From Niabella pedocola (GTDB lineage: Bacteria; Bacteroidota; Bacteroidia; Chitinophagales; Chitinophagaceae), in NCBI RefSeq assembly GCF_021044425.1, contig NZ_JAJNEC010000007.1:62001-126000 (forward strand): DNA of 64,000 bases, read 5' to 3'. This document shows positions 18,541 to 27,291 of this stretch, piece after piece. The position numbers and the translations under genes are program-made. Within the stretch, counting starts at the first letter, position 1; the number at the start of each line of letters is the position of its first letter. The notes below the pieces were generated by a model that ran no database searches, was not told the DNA's origin, and saw nothing but the letters and a program-made list of their open reading frames with translations.

Positions 18541-19728
18541 TTATAAAATAGCGCGATAGATCACCCCTTCCTTTATCAACCGGACAACCGCAGCCATCTT
18601 TGTGGCTTCAGGCTGATCACCGGGCAGATCGGCCACGGTAAATTTTTCGATATCAAATATATGATCAATTACCGGCTTTAAGGCATCTGAAAAGGAAATG
18701 GTCTTACCAAAGCATTTTACAAAACACTGTCCATCTGCCTGGCCCCGTTCAAAGAACACATTGCGGTTAACCGTCAACGCCATATCCGGCTGCAGCTGAT
18801 CCAGGTTCAGCAACCCGTCGAAATATCCGTGCATCTGCTGCGGCTGCATTTTCTGATACTGGCTGTTCAGCTTCTCCAGCGCATCTTCCGCAGACAACCG
18901 GCCGAGCAATTCTTTTAATAAGCCGGTCTTTTCCCCGATGGCCGCGTCCAGATCGCTGCGCCAAAAAGGAATGGCTTCCCTGAATGCTTTTTCATTCTCC
19001 AGCTGTGTGAGCAGCTCCGAAAAATACCGGATCCAGGTAAAGGACAGGATCCCTACCGTAATATGGGCCGAAATACCATCATCGGCCACCGCATCATGTA
19101 CATAGCCCCGGGGCACATATAAAAAATCACCCGGACTTAACTGCAAGGTTTGTTCCGGCTCTTTGCTGTAGCCCTTGCTTACAAAACCCTGGTTCTTTGT
19201 AGGCAGCTCTTTTTCGAACCCATACAGATGCCAGGTTTTGGTGCCCGCTATCTGCAATACAAATACATCATGCGTATCCCAGTGTGGGTTAAAACCCTGG
19301 GACCGGTTGGGCGTAATATAAAGGTTGGCCTGCACCGGGGCGTTGAATTTCCGGGATAACTCCATGCAACAGGCAGACAGGTGATCAAAATACCGCTGCC
19401 CCGCCTGTACTACCATGGTAGCCCCATCATTAAACAATGCAAATGCCTTCTCTGTATGAATGATCCCATCCTTTTTATGATGCCCGATGGGCACCCCCTT
19501 CAGCGTATACTCACCCGAAGGAAGCTCTTTTCCATTCTTTACCATACGCAGCGAAGGATAAAAAATATCCTGCCGGTCCAGAAAAGCCGACAGTTCCCGG
19601 CTGGTGAGCACCGGTTCATAGTAGGAAGCGTCATTCCGCGGGATATACAGGATCTTTTTTTCGTGGTAGGTATTAAAAAAAGCTTCAACCGAACAGGGAG
19701 CGATGATCTTATCAAAAAAAGCGGTCAT
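18541..19728 (-). CDS. JmjC/cupin_4 (ROXA/YcfD-like) 2-oxoglutarate-dependent hydroxylase
   Basis: About 395 residues from ATG 19,728 (MTAFFDKIIAPCSVEAFF); the in-frame TTG/ATG further upstream would run through the hairpin region. Iron ligands HxD...H are visible: HWD in NPHWDTHDVFVLQIAG and His in LYVPRGYVHDAV. The WHLYG strand between them is typical of the ribosomal-oxygenase cupin_4 family. YcfD hydroxylates an arginine of ribosomal protein L16, so the family modifies protein side chains. Immediately upstream lies an Asp/Gly-repeat peptide and downstream a Suc_Fer-like protein, suggesting that the substrate may be that peptide. The C-terminal ~110 residues are winged-helix-like, as in ROXA. 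Confidence 0.85.
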   Translation of the reverse strand: MTAFFDKIIAPCSVEAFFNTYHEKKILYIPRNDASYYEPVLTSRELSAFLDRQDIFYPSLRMVKNGKELPSGEYTLKGVPIGHHKKDGIIHTEKAFALFNDGATMVVQAGQRYFDHLSACCMELSRKFNAPVQANLYITPNRSQGFNPHWDTHDVFVLQIAGTKTWHLYGFEKELPTKNQGFVSKGYSKEPEQTLQLSPGDFLYVPRGYVHDAVADDGISAHITVGILSFTWIRYFSELLTQLENEKAFREAIPFWRSDLDAAIGEKTGLLKELLGRLSAEDALEKLNSQYQKMQPQQMHGYFDGLLNLDQLQPDMALTVNRNVFFERGQADGQCFVKCFGKTISFSDALKPVIDHIFDIEKFTVADLPGDQPEATKMAAVVRLIKEGVIYRAIL

Positions 19729-19761
19729 ATAGGAAAAAGGGTTTATGATACAAGATAATAA

Positions 19762-19797
19762 AAAAAGCCGCAGCATACCGGATGCCGCAGCTTTTCA
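19762..19797 (-). terminator. Hairpin between the Asp/Gly peptide gene and the hydroxylase gene
   Basis: AAAGC..GCAT / ATGC..GCTTT fold-back with a symmetrical internal loop, flanked by A-rich and T-rich runs that give a T-tract on the minus strand. It lies after the peptide stop and 34 bases before the hydroxylase start. It could act as a leaky terminator giving more peptide mRNA than enzyme mRNA. Confidence 0.5.
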
Positions 19798-19812
19798 ATA
19801 CATTCATTTTAA

Positions 19813-20022
19813 TCAGGCGTTATCGGATCCGTCTGCATCACTGCCATCACCATCCGCACCCCCGTCGCCGTCTGCTCCGCCATCACCATCCGATGCATCA
19901 GAACCATCTCCGTCACTGCCATCGCCATCTGCACCATCACCATCCATTTCCGAATACTCCTGCTCCGTGGCACGTGTTACCTGCAGCTCTTCCTCATTTA
20001 ATAAAAATTCGTTCAGTTCCAT
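19813..20022 (-). CDS. 69-residue peptide with Asp/Gly-repeat C-terminus, candidate modified-peptide precursor
   Basis: Residues 1-26 are an amphipathic acidic leader-like segment (MELNEFLLNEEELQVTRATE...). Residues 27-69 consist of 16 Asp, 15 Gly, 6 Ala, 5 Ser and 1 Asn in a DGDG/ADGDG/SDGDG pattern. There is no signal peptide and no Cys. Codons for Asp (GAT/GAC) and Gly (GGT/GGC/GGA/GGG) are mixed along the repeat, so it is kept as protein and is not fresh DNA slippage. The FLLNEEEL motif resembles the recognition helix of Bacteroidota RiPP leaders. The gene heads an apparent operon with a JmjC/cupin hydroxylase and a Suc_Fer-like protein. Alternatives are an acidic Ca-binding peptide or a spurious frame; the opposite strand is also open. 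Confidence 0.66.
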   Translation of the reverse strand: MELNEFLLNEEELQVTRATEQEYSEMDGDGADGDGSDGDGSDASDGDGGADGDGGADGDGSDADGSDNA

Positions 20023-20244
20023 AAATTAAAGTTTAAGAAGTTTAGAAATCGTTTACCAAAGTAAGTTATGATTTTTTTTTTAAACAGCCCGTTTCCCCGG
20101 CAAATTTAATAGTTCATTAATGCGTATGCCGAAATCTGTATCTGCCTGTGCTTAAATTTTTTATAAAATAAAATGCAATTGCCTGCGGGCCGTACGATGG
20201 TTTTGTTTTTTAAGTACCTTAACGGTTCTTTATTGTAAACGAAC

Positions 20245-20550
20245 ATGAAGCAGGAGCATCAAAAATCGCCACATATTCTTAACGCGGCTTCCAACCTTAC
20301 CGGTATCTGTTTTATCCTGATCACTTCCTTAAGGATTTTTACCAACAAAGGAGAACGTACCGTAATGGATGAAGCCGCAGCCGTTGCCATCCTGTTCTTT
20401 ATGACGAGTTGCATCCTGTCATTTCTTTCGATGCGGTCATCCGGTACCCGGAGCAATAAGCTGGAAACCTTTGCCGATTATGTATTTCTTGCCGGACTCG
20501 GGCTATTGTTTGTGGTTTCGCTTTTGTTTGTGTTCAATGTTATTCATTAG
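20245..20550 (+). CDS. Small three-helix membrane protein, unknown function
   Basis: 101 residues. Hydrophobic segments at about 16-32 (LTGICFILITSLRIF), 45-66 (AAAVAILFFMTSCILSFLSM) and 80-98 (VFLAGLGLLFVVSLLFVFNV). Short charged loops. ATG 20,245 is preceded by a purine-rich stretch. It is divergent from the Asp/Gly-peptide operon and convergent with glnS. No family recognised. Confidence 0.68.
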   Translation: MKQEHQKSPHILNAASNLTGICFILITSLRIFTNKGERTVMDEAAAVAILFFMTSCILSFLSMRSSGTRSNKLETFADYVFLAGLGLLFVVSLLFVFNVIH

Positions 20551-20562
20551 CTTTCGGGCTAT

Positions 20563-20613
20563 CGGCTGTCAGCTATTAGCGATCTGCTTTGGTTTGATCG
20601 CTAATAGCTGAGC
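20563..20613. terminator. Long palindrome between convergent genes; dispersed-repeat copy
   Basis: CAGCTATTAGCGATC (20,570-20,584) pairs perfectly over 15 bp with GATCGCTAATAGCTG (20,596-20,610), extended by GGC/GCC at the base. It lies between the converging stops at 20,550 and 20,624 and shares the word GTCAGCTATTAG with copies near 9,780 and 52,100. It is probably a bidirectional terminator or REP-like element. Confidence 0.65.
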
Positions 20614-20623
20614 CGGGACGTGG

Positions 20624-22294
20624 CTACTTTGCCTTCGCCCAGCTGTCTTTTAACGTAACCGTACGGTTAAAGATCAGCTGTTCCGGCGTGCTGTCCGGAT
20701 CCAGGGTAAAATAGCCCTTTCGCAGAAACTGGAACCGTTCATTAACCATCGCCTCTTTTAACGCAAGTTCTGCCAGCGCATTTTCAACAACCTGTAACGA
20801 TTGACCATTGATATAATCGGTAAAATTACCCTCGGCATTCCCGGGGTCTTCCACCGTAAACAACCGGTCATATTCGCGCACCTGAACCGGGAAACAATCC
20901 CGGGCATTTACCCAATGAAGCGTTCCTTTTACATGAATACCAGAAGTATCCTCCCCGCTTTTACTGTTGGGAAAATACGAGCAATTCAGCTGGGTGATGC
21001 GGCCATCCGCATCTTTTATTACTTCATCGCACTGGATGATGTAAGCGCTTTTCAACCGCACTTGTTTACCTGGTGCCAGGCGGAAATATTTTTTGGGCGC
21101 ATCTTCCATAAAATCGTCGCGCTCAATGAACAATTCCCTGCTAAAGGAAATATTGCGGGTGCCTCCGTCCGGATCTTCAGGGTTGTTTTCGGAATGCAGC
21201 CACTCTCCCTCACCCTCATAATTGGTGATCACCACTTTCAGCGGATCAAATACCACCATGCGGCGTAACGCAATTTTATTGAGATGCTCCCGGGCGCAAA
21301 ATTCCAGCACACCGGCATCGATCAGGTTATCCCTTTTTCCAACACCGATGCGCTCGCAATAATCCCGGATGCTTTCCGGCGTATAGCCCCTCCGCCGCAG
21401 GCCGGCAATGGTAGGCATCCGCGGATCATCCCAGCCCGAAACGTATTTTTCGGTTACGAGTTGCAGCAGTTTCCGTTTACTGGTAAGTGTATGGCTCAGG
21501 TTCCTGCGGGCAAATTCATATTGACGTGAAGGATAGATCTCCAGCTGTTCGATAAGCCAGTTATACACTTCCCGGTGCGGCACAAACTCCATCGTACAAA
21601 TCGAATGGGTAATGTGTTCGATCGAATCACTTTGCCCATGGGCAAAATCATACATCGGGTAAATAGACCACTGATCGCCGGTACGATGATGATGGGCATG
21701 TTTGATCCGGTATAAAATGGGATCACGCATGATCATATTGGGCGAACTCATATCGATCCGGGCACGCAGCACTTTTTCCCCATCCTGGTACTCCCCGTTG
21801 CGCATCGCTTCAAACAACTGCAGGTTTTCCTCTACTGTACGGTCCGCATAAACATTTCTGCGCCCCGGTTGGGTAGGCGTTCCTTTTTGTTCGGCTATTT
21901 CCTCACTGGTACTGTCATCTACATAAGCCAGTCCTTTTTTAATCAGCGTTACGGCGTATGCATACAATTGCTCAAAATAATCGGAAGCATACAGTTCGTT
22001 GGCCCATTCAAAACCCAGCCATTGAATATCTTTTTTAATGCCCTCCACATACTCCGTTTCTTCTGTTACCGGGTTGGTATCATCGAACCGGAGGTTGGTT
22101 CCGCCTCCGTATTTCAGGCTTAATCCAAAATTGAGGCAGATACTGCTGGCATGTCCAATGTGCAGGTATCCATTGGGTTCCGGGGGAAACCGGGTCATGA
22201 TCGTTTTATATTTTCCGGCTGCCAGATCGGCTTCTACGATCTCCTCCAGGAAATTCAGGCTCTTTTTTTCTTCCGCTTTATAATCTTCTGTCAT
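20624..22294 (-). CDS. glnS: Glutaminyl-tRNA synthetase
   Basis: Class I aminoacyl-tRNA synthetase that charges tRNA-Gln in the cytosol. 556 residues, close to E. coli GlnRS. The HIGH motif appears in PNGYLHIGHASSICLNFGLS, and the KMSKS-equivalent loop as TLTSKRKLLQLV (MSKR in E. coli), followed by SGWDDPRMPTIAGLRRRGYTPESIRDYC. The C-terminal two-barrel anticodon-binding domain covers about residues 340-550. Its presence implies direct glutaminylation rather than the amidotransferase route. ATG 22,294 is preceded by a matching -7 element. Confidence 0.97.
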   Translation of the reverse strand: MTEDYKAEEKKSLNFLEEIVEADLAAGKYKTIMTRFPPEPNGYLHIGHASSICLNFGLSLKYGGGTNLRFDDTNPVTEETEYVEGIKKDIQWLGFEWANELYASDYFEQLYAYAVTLIKKGLAYVDDSTSEEIAEQKGTPTQPGRRNVYADRTVEENLQLFEAMRNGEYQDGEKVLRARIDMSSPNMIMRDPILYRIKHAHHHRTGDQWSIYPMYDFAHGQSDSIEHITHSICTMEFVPHREVYNWLIEQLEIYPSRQYEFARRNLSHTLTSKRKLLQLVTEKYVSGWDDPRMPTIAGLRRRGYTPESIRDYCERIGVGKRDNLIDAGVLEFCAREHLNKIALRRMVVFDPLKVVITNYEGEGEWLHSENNPEDPDGGTRNISFSRELFIERDDFMEDAPKKYFRLAPGKQVRLKSAYIIQCDEVIKDADGRITQLNCSYFPNSKSGEDTSGIHVKGTLHWVNARDCFPVQVREYDRLFTVEDPGNAEGNFTDYINGQSLQVVENALAELALKEAMVNERFQFLRKGYFTLDPDSTPEQLIFNRTVTLKDSWAKAK

Positions 22295-22315
22295 AAAAAT
22301 AATCTGTTCTGTCTA

Positions 22316-22323
22316 CAAATGTA
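22316..22323 (-). promoter_or_regulatory. Bacteroidota -7 promoter element for glnS
   Basis: TACATTTG on the minus strand matches TAnnTTTG exactly and lies 22 bases upstream of the glnS ATG. No clear -33 TTTG is visible at the expected distance. Confidence 0.5.
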
Positions 22324-22471
22324 GCCAATTGTTAGTAAATGAGTTATCTAGCTACAGATCTACTTCTTTAAAATGTTTGCCAAAGTTTCTAAGTTCATGT
22401 CAAAAACTTTTTAAAACTTTTTTGTAAGTATTTGGAACTATTTATTATCTTAGGACTAATAAACCGATTAC

Positions 22472-23698
22472 TTGCACAAGCTTGCCCTATACAGCAAATT
22501 AAAGCGTACTATTTTTGAAAAATTATATTACGAAAAGGCGTTGACCTGCAGCGATCTGAGTGCGCTGCTGAATAAAAGTGTTCCGTTGGTGGCAACGGCG
22601 CTTTCGGAATTGAAGCAGGACGGCATTGTGGTCATCGACGGGCATGCCGATTCAACCGGCGGACGAAAAGCCCTGCTTTACCGGCTAAAGCCCGAAACCA
22701 TGTATATCCTTTCTGTGGCAATGGACCAGCTCTACACCACGGTTTCTGTTATGGATGCGGGTTTGAACAATGCTGTTTATACACAGCGTTTTGAATTAAA
22801 GCTGCTCAACAACGGCGAGGCCCTCCACTCCCTTACCGCCGCCATCACCGCCACCCTGGAGCATTCGGGCATCCCGCGCGATCAGTTCCTGGGAATGGGA
22901 CTGGGTATGCCGGGATTTATCAATATCAAAAAGGGTATTAACCAGTCTTACGTTTTTACAAAAAACACGCTCAGCCTCCGCGATCATTTGGCGCAGGTAT
23001 TTCAAATTCCCGTGTTTATCGACAACGACTCGAGTACCATCGCGCTGGGCGAATCTAAATTTGGCATCGCCCGGGGAAAAACCGATGTAATGGTTGTGAA
23101 TATCAGCTGGGGCATAGGATTGGGAATGATCGTAGATGGCAAACTCTTCCGCGGCCATGCCGGCTATGCTGGCGAACTGAGCCATATTCCCATTTCCGAT
23201 AATCATATCCTATGCGAATGTGGCAAACGAGGCTGCCTGGAAACCGAAGCCTCCTTAAGAGTGGTGGCCCAAAAAGCATTAGCACTGATTGATGAAGGCA
23301 AACTGGAGCACCTGAAGATTGCCACGCCCGCAGTGGAAGACGTGGCCTACGCCGTTATGCAACTGGCCGCCCAGGGAGATCAGCTTTGTATTGAATTATT
23401 ATCGGATATGGCCTTTAAGATCGGGAAGGCGCTTGCGATACTGGTTCATATCATCAATCCCGAGCTGGTATTGCTCAGCGGCCGGGCTTCCGAGGTAGGA
23501 AAATTATTGATGGCGCCCGTTCAGCAGGCGTTAAATACCTACAGTATTCCGCGGTTGATGGAAGGTGTGGAGCTGGATGTATCAACACTTAGATATAAAG
23601 CATATTCAATGGGAGCAGCGGCACTGGTGGTAAACAGTTTGTCTGCTGCAAATCCGGAACAGATAAGAGAACCCAGGCGCAGCACAACAGCGCCCTGA
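22472..23698 (+). CDS. ROK family transcriptional regulator (NagC/XylR-like)
   Basis: 408 residues from TTG 22,472. The N-terminal winged helix (CSDLSALLNKSVPLVATALSELKQDGIVV) is followed by a ROK sugar-kinase-like domain with GLGMPGFINIKKG, the phosphate-binding INISWGIGLGMIVDG-type loop, and the zinc motif CECGKRGCLE. Such repressors bind sugars or sugar phosphates and control nearby uptake genes; the SusC/SusD pair starting at 24,159 is the obvious candidate target. The ligand cannot be deduced. Confidence 0.92.
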   Translation: MHKLALYSKLKRTIFEKLYYEKALTCSDLSALLNKSVPLVATALSELKQDGIVVIDGHADSTGGRKALLYRLKPETMYILSVAMDQLYTTVSVMDAGLNNAVYTQRFELKLLNNGEALHSLTAAITATLEHSGIPRDQFLGMGLGMPGFINIKKGINQSYVFTKNTLSLRDHLAQVFQIPVFIDNDSSTIALGESKFGIARGKTDVMVVNISWGIGLGMIVDGKLFRGHAGYAGELSHIPISDNHILCECGKRGCLETEASLRVVAQKALALIDEGKLEHLKIATPAVEDVAYAVMQLAAQGDQLCIELLSDMAFKIGKALAILVHIINPELVLLSGRASEVGKLLMAPVQQALNTYSIPRLMEGVELDVSTLRYKAYSMGAAALVVNSLSAANPEQIREPRRSTTAP

Positions 23699-23738
23699 CA
23701 GAAACCCTATTATTCACGAAAACAAAACGATCACACAC

Positions 23739-23932
23739 ATGAAATCAAAACAACCCGTTGCCTGCCATTTCCTGCTGGGTATATGTGCCCGGCACGTGCT
23801 GAAAAAAAGCTGAAAAGAATCGCTTTATTCCGAACCCCTGGCATGAAATTTTATTACTCATCAATGCAAAAAGATCCATTATACATGAGAACGAAACGAT
23901 CCGTTGCACTTTGTTTGCTGCCCGGCGTATAA
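23739..23932 (+). pseudogene. Two decayed copies of a SusC-type leader/start region
   Basis: Short frames at 23,739-23,813 (MKSKQPVACHFLLGICARHV...) and 23,885-23,932 (MRTKRSVALCLLPGV) align with each other and with the first residues of the real SusC gene at 24,159 (MKAKQFIAFCLFLLCAFAVQA). The preceding AAAACAAAACGATCA-like leader of the first copy is also similar. They appear to be remnants of duplicated gene starts. The rest of the 460-base gap between the ROK and SusC genes contains no other gene I can support. Confidence 0.5.
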
Positions 23933-24158
23933 ACCTGTATATGCCATAACAACAGCACCCTGGCTCTCAGGGATGCCCGTCATCTATTGGATTTCGGGAA
24001 CAGGGGATGTACTTTTTAATACATCAAAAAAAACGACCATTTTATGTGGACGAGGGGAAGTATTGCCTGTTCGCGCGCCCGGATAAGGACGCGGTACGGC
24101 AGGGCGGCTTCTCCTTAATAAGCAGTTATTATTTACTAAAGCAAAACTATCAACAAAA

Positions 24159-27100
24159 ATGAAAGCAAAACAATTTATTGCCTTCTGTCTGTTCCTGCTT
24201 TGCGCTTTTGCGGTGCAGGCTCAGGACAAAGCGGTACACGGTCGTGTTACCGGAGCAGACGGTGCACCATTGTACGGTGTAACCGTTTCCGTCAAAAAAA
24301 CAAACAGAGCCGTACTTACGGACGCTGATGGAAAGTACAATTTTAAAGCCGCATCCGGAGAGACCCTGGTTTTTTCTTATGTGGGCTATGTTACCCAGGA
24401 AATCACCGTTAAAAGCAGTGACGAGCTGAATGTAACCTTGCAATCATCCGCCACCGAGTTAACATCCGTAGTGGTAACAGCGCTGGGTATTAAACGAAAT
24501 AAAGCATCGCTAACCTACGCCTCGCAAACGGTGGGCGGAGACGAATTAAGGAAAGCTTCCAATACAAACTTTGTAGATGCCCTGAGCGGTAAGGCGGCGG
24601 GGCTTGATATCAAAGTAAGCGGCTCTGGTGCCGGAGGCTCTACCAAAGCCGTGCTTAGAGGTAACAAATCGCTGCTTGGTACGAGTGAAGCGCTCTATGT
24701 AATTGATGGTATTCCCTTAGTGAATAATAAAACTGCTCAGCCTGGCTCCTACGGAGGAACGGATGGAGGAGATGGTCTCTCCTCGATCAACCCTTCTGAC
24801 ATTGAAAGTATCAACGTTTTAAGAGGGGCCAACGCTGCTATTCTTTATGGTAGCCAGGGTGCCAATGGCGTTATCTTAATTACTACCAAAAAAGGCAGAA
24901 CGGGTAAGGTTTCTGTAGACTTCAACTCCAGTACTATTTTTGAACAGGTATCCGGGCTTCCCGAATTTCAGTATCGCTACGGCACTACAGGTGGTGATTA
25001 TAGCTGGGTATATCCCAAAGTTGACCCTACCGGTGCAGATGGAGTTAAGCCAACGGAACTTATTAATATTCAAAAATCACCGGTTGTAAATATCACGTCT
25101 GATAATTACCAAAAAAACTATATCAAGGATTTTTTCCGGACAGGCGCTACTGTTACCAATTCAGTATCTATATCCGGAGGTAATGACAAAACAACCGTTT
25201 ATTTTTCTTATGCAAATATTTCGGCAACGGGTGTGATGCCTACCAATACCTACAGCAAAAACAATTTCGCATTTAATCAGAGCACAAAATTGTTTAACGA
25301 TAAGTTGACGATCAGTTCCAATGTGATATTGTCTTCGGAAAAATCTAAAAACCGCCCGGGGGCCGGATACTATAACAACCCGCTTACCGGTTTATACCTA
25401 TTTGCCAGAGACCGGAATTTTGATACTTATAAAAATAATTATCAGGTATTTGACAGTACCCGGAACCTGTATAAAATGAATTGGTATTCTACTGAGGAAA
25501 AGCAAAACAATCCTTATTGGGAACTTAACAACGATCCTAAGATAGCTACTTCTAAACGTGCCATTGCCAGTCTGAAACTCGCCTACGACATTGCGGAGAA
25601 CCTCCGGTTTGAATTGAGAGGTAATATCGACTATAATAATGTGGTAAGAGACTATCGTTATGCAGCAGCCGGTAACTCGGTAAGTGTAAGCCCCAACGGA
25701 ACCTGGAACTATACAAAATACACGGACCAGTCGCTGTATACCGATGGAATTTTAACCTACAACAAAACTTTTGGATCCATCAGTTTAAATGCATTGGCAG
25801 GGCTTAGTTATCAGAAAAATATTTTCAATGATGGCATGACCGTAAATAATGGTACCGTATCCTTACAATACCCCAATTTTTTCACATTTTCCAACATGCC
25901 TTACAATGTGATCTTCTACCAATCGGTTAATCCGGGCTTTATTTACAGTAACACTATAAAAGAAGGTGCTTTTGCAAATGCAACCGTTGGGTATAAAGAA
26001 ATGTTATTCCTCGATCTGGCAGCCCGCAATGACTGGGCATCTACCCTGTCGCTTACCGGCAACGATTCCTATTTGTACCCTTCTATTGGTGGTAGTGCTA
26101 TCATCAGCAAAATGGCAACGCTACCAAAGGCCATTTCATTTTTAAAAGTAAGGGCTTCGTTTTCGCAAACGGCCAATGAAGTTCCTTTTAATGTCGTAAA
26201 TCCATGGAATACCATCGGCGGTGCAGGCGGGCCTTCCGGCATTGGAGGGATCAACCGGAATACCCAGGTTCCCTTCACCAATCTGAAGCCTGAAAAAATT
26301 GTAAGTAATGAATATGGTATCGAAACCCGGTTTTTAGATGGAAGGCTCGGATTTGATTTCACCTACTACAAAGACATAAGTACCAATCAGTTTCTTACGC
26401 TGGCAGCACCTTCGGGTTCAGGCTTTACAACCTACTATGTGAATGCCGGAAAAATCGACAATCATGGTTTTGAATTTACGCTGAGCGCCGATCCGGTTCG
26501 TACGCAAAGTTTCAACTGGAGAACCGCATTCAATGGTTCCCGGAACAAAAACAAAATTGTAGAGTTAATCGCATCCAACCCTAACTACCAGGTGGGTGGC
26601 GATGATGAGGGTTTTGCCTCTATTATCAAAGCCGGAGGATCTTTCAACGATGTATATATTTATAAATTTGCAAGAAATGAGGCGGGTCAAATCATACTGA
26701 GCGACAAAGCTGTACCGACAAAGGCCGCAACTCAGGAAAAAGTAGGCAATGCCAACCCTGAGTTTTTGCTGGGATGGAGCAATAACTTTTCTTATAATAA
26801 TTTCTTTGCCAGCTTCCTGATCAATGGAAAATTCGGGGGCGTTGCCTTTTCAAAAACAGAGGCATTCCTGGATTCCTATGGCGTAAGCGAAAGGACGGCT
26901 GATGCAAGAGACAGAGGCAATGTACCGATCAATGCTATTTTCGGAACAACTCCTGTAACAAGTCTTGATCCGGCAACATATTATTCCGCGGTAGGCGACC
27001 GGAACAAGATCATGGAGCCCTATATATTTTCCAGAACCAATGTACGACTGGGTCAACTGGTATTTGGATATAACTTTAAATCTAAAGGAGCAAACCCCGT

Positions 27101-27272
27101 ATTCAAAGATGCTTCCGTTTCATTGATAGGAAGAAATTTATTCTTCTTCTATAAAAAAGCTCCCTTTGATCCGGAACAGGCGATGAGCACCGGTAACGCT
27201 ATGCAGTCAAACGACGTGTTTAGCCTGCCTTCTACCAGGTCATTTGGATTTAACGTGAAGTTTACATTTTAG
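24159..27272 (+). CDS. SusC/RagA-type TonB-dependent outer-membrane transporter
   Basis: 1037-residue outer-membrane importer for glycans or oligomers. Signal peptide MKAKQFIAFCLFLLCAFAVQAQ. Carboxypeptidase-like beta domain (VHGRVTGADGAPLYGVTVSV, residues about 25-100), TonB-box region VVVTALGIKRN, plug domain with ALYVIDGIPL and IESINVLRGANAAILYGSQGANGVILITTKKG, then a 22-strand barrel ending in aromatic residues (SFGFNVKFTF). The SusD-like partner follows 19 bases downstream. This pair has no visible LacI-type operator and is probably controlled by the upstream ROK regulator. Substrate unknown. Confidence 0.96.
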   Translation: MKAKQFIAFCLFLLCAFAVQAQDKAVHGRVTGADGAPLYGVTVSVKKTNRAVLTDADGKYNFKAASGETLVFSYVGYVTQEITVKSSDELNVTLQSSATELTSVVVTALGIKRNKASLTYASQTVGGDELRKASNTNFVDALSGKAAGLDIKVSGSGAGGSTKAVLRGNKSLLGTSEALYVIDGIPLVNNKTAQPGSYGGTDGGDGLSSINPSDIESINVLRGANAAILYGSQGANGVILITTKKGRTGKVSVDFNSSTIFEQVSGLPEFQYRYGTTGGDYSWVYPKVDPTGADGVKPTELINIQKSPVVNITSDNYQKNYIKDFFRTGATVTNSVSISGGNDKTTVYFSYANISATGVMPTNTYSKNNFAFNQSTKLFNDKLTISSNVILSSEKSKNRPGAGYYNNPLTGLYLFARDRNFDTYKNNYQVFDSTRNLYKMNWYSTEEKQNNPYWELNNDPKIATSKRAIASLKLAYDIAENLRFELRGNIDYNNVVRDYRYAAAGNSVSVSPNGTWNYTKYTDQSLYTDGILTYNKTFGSISLNALAGLSYQKNIFNDGMTVNNGTVSLQYPNFFTFSNMPYNVIFYQSVNPGFIYSNTIKEGAFANATVGYKEMLFLDLAARNDWASTLSLTGNDSYLYPSIGGSAIISKMATLPKAISFLKVRASFSQTANEVPFNVVNPWNTIGGAGGPSGIGGINRNTQVPFTNLKPEKIVSNEYGIETRFLDGRLGFDFTYYKDISTNQFLTLAAPSGSGFTTYYVNAGKIDNHGFEFTLSADPVRTQSFNWRTAFNGSRNKNKIVELIASNPNYQVGGDDEGFASIIKAGGSFNDVYIYKFARNEAGQIILSDKAVPTKAATQEKVGNANPEFLLGWSNNFSYNNFFASFLINGKFGGVAFSKTEAFLDSYGVSERTADARDRGNVPINAIFGTTPVTSLDPATYYSAVGDRNKIMEPYIFSRTNVRLGQLVFGYNFKSKGANPVFKDASVSLIGRNLFFFYKKAPFDPEQAMSTGNAMQSNDVFSLPSTRSFGFNVKFTF

Positions 27273-27291
27273 AATTTTAAATCAAATCAAC

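Noticed and set aside
19745..20029. Plus-strand frame rich in Pro/Ser/Ala opposite the Asp/Gly peptide gene
   Set aside because: It is the mirror of the DG repeat, starts inside the hydroxylase leader, has no ribosome-binding context and no related gene around it. The minus-strand frame has the better start, leader and operon order, though I cannot exclude the opposite.
20047..20056. AATCGTTTA upstream of the Asp/Gly peptide gene as another LacI operator
   Set aside because: It lacks the left half (TTA) and the final AA of the core, so it fits poorly compared with the seven accepted sites.
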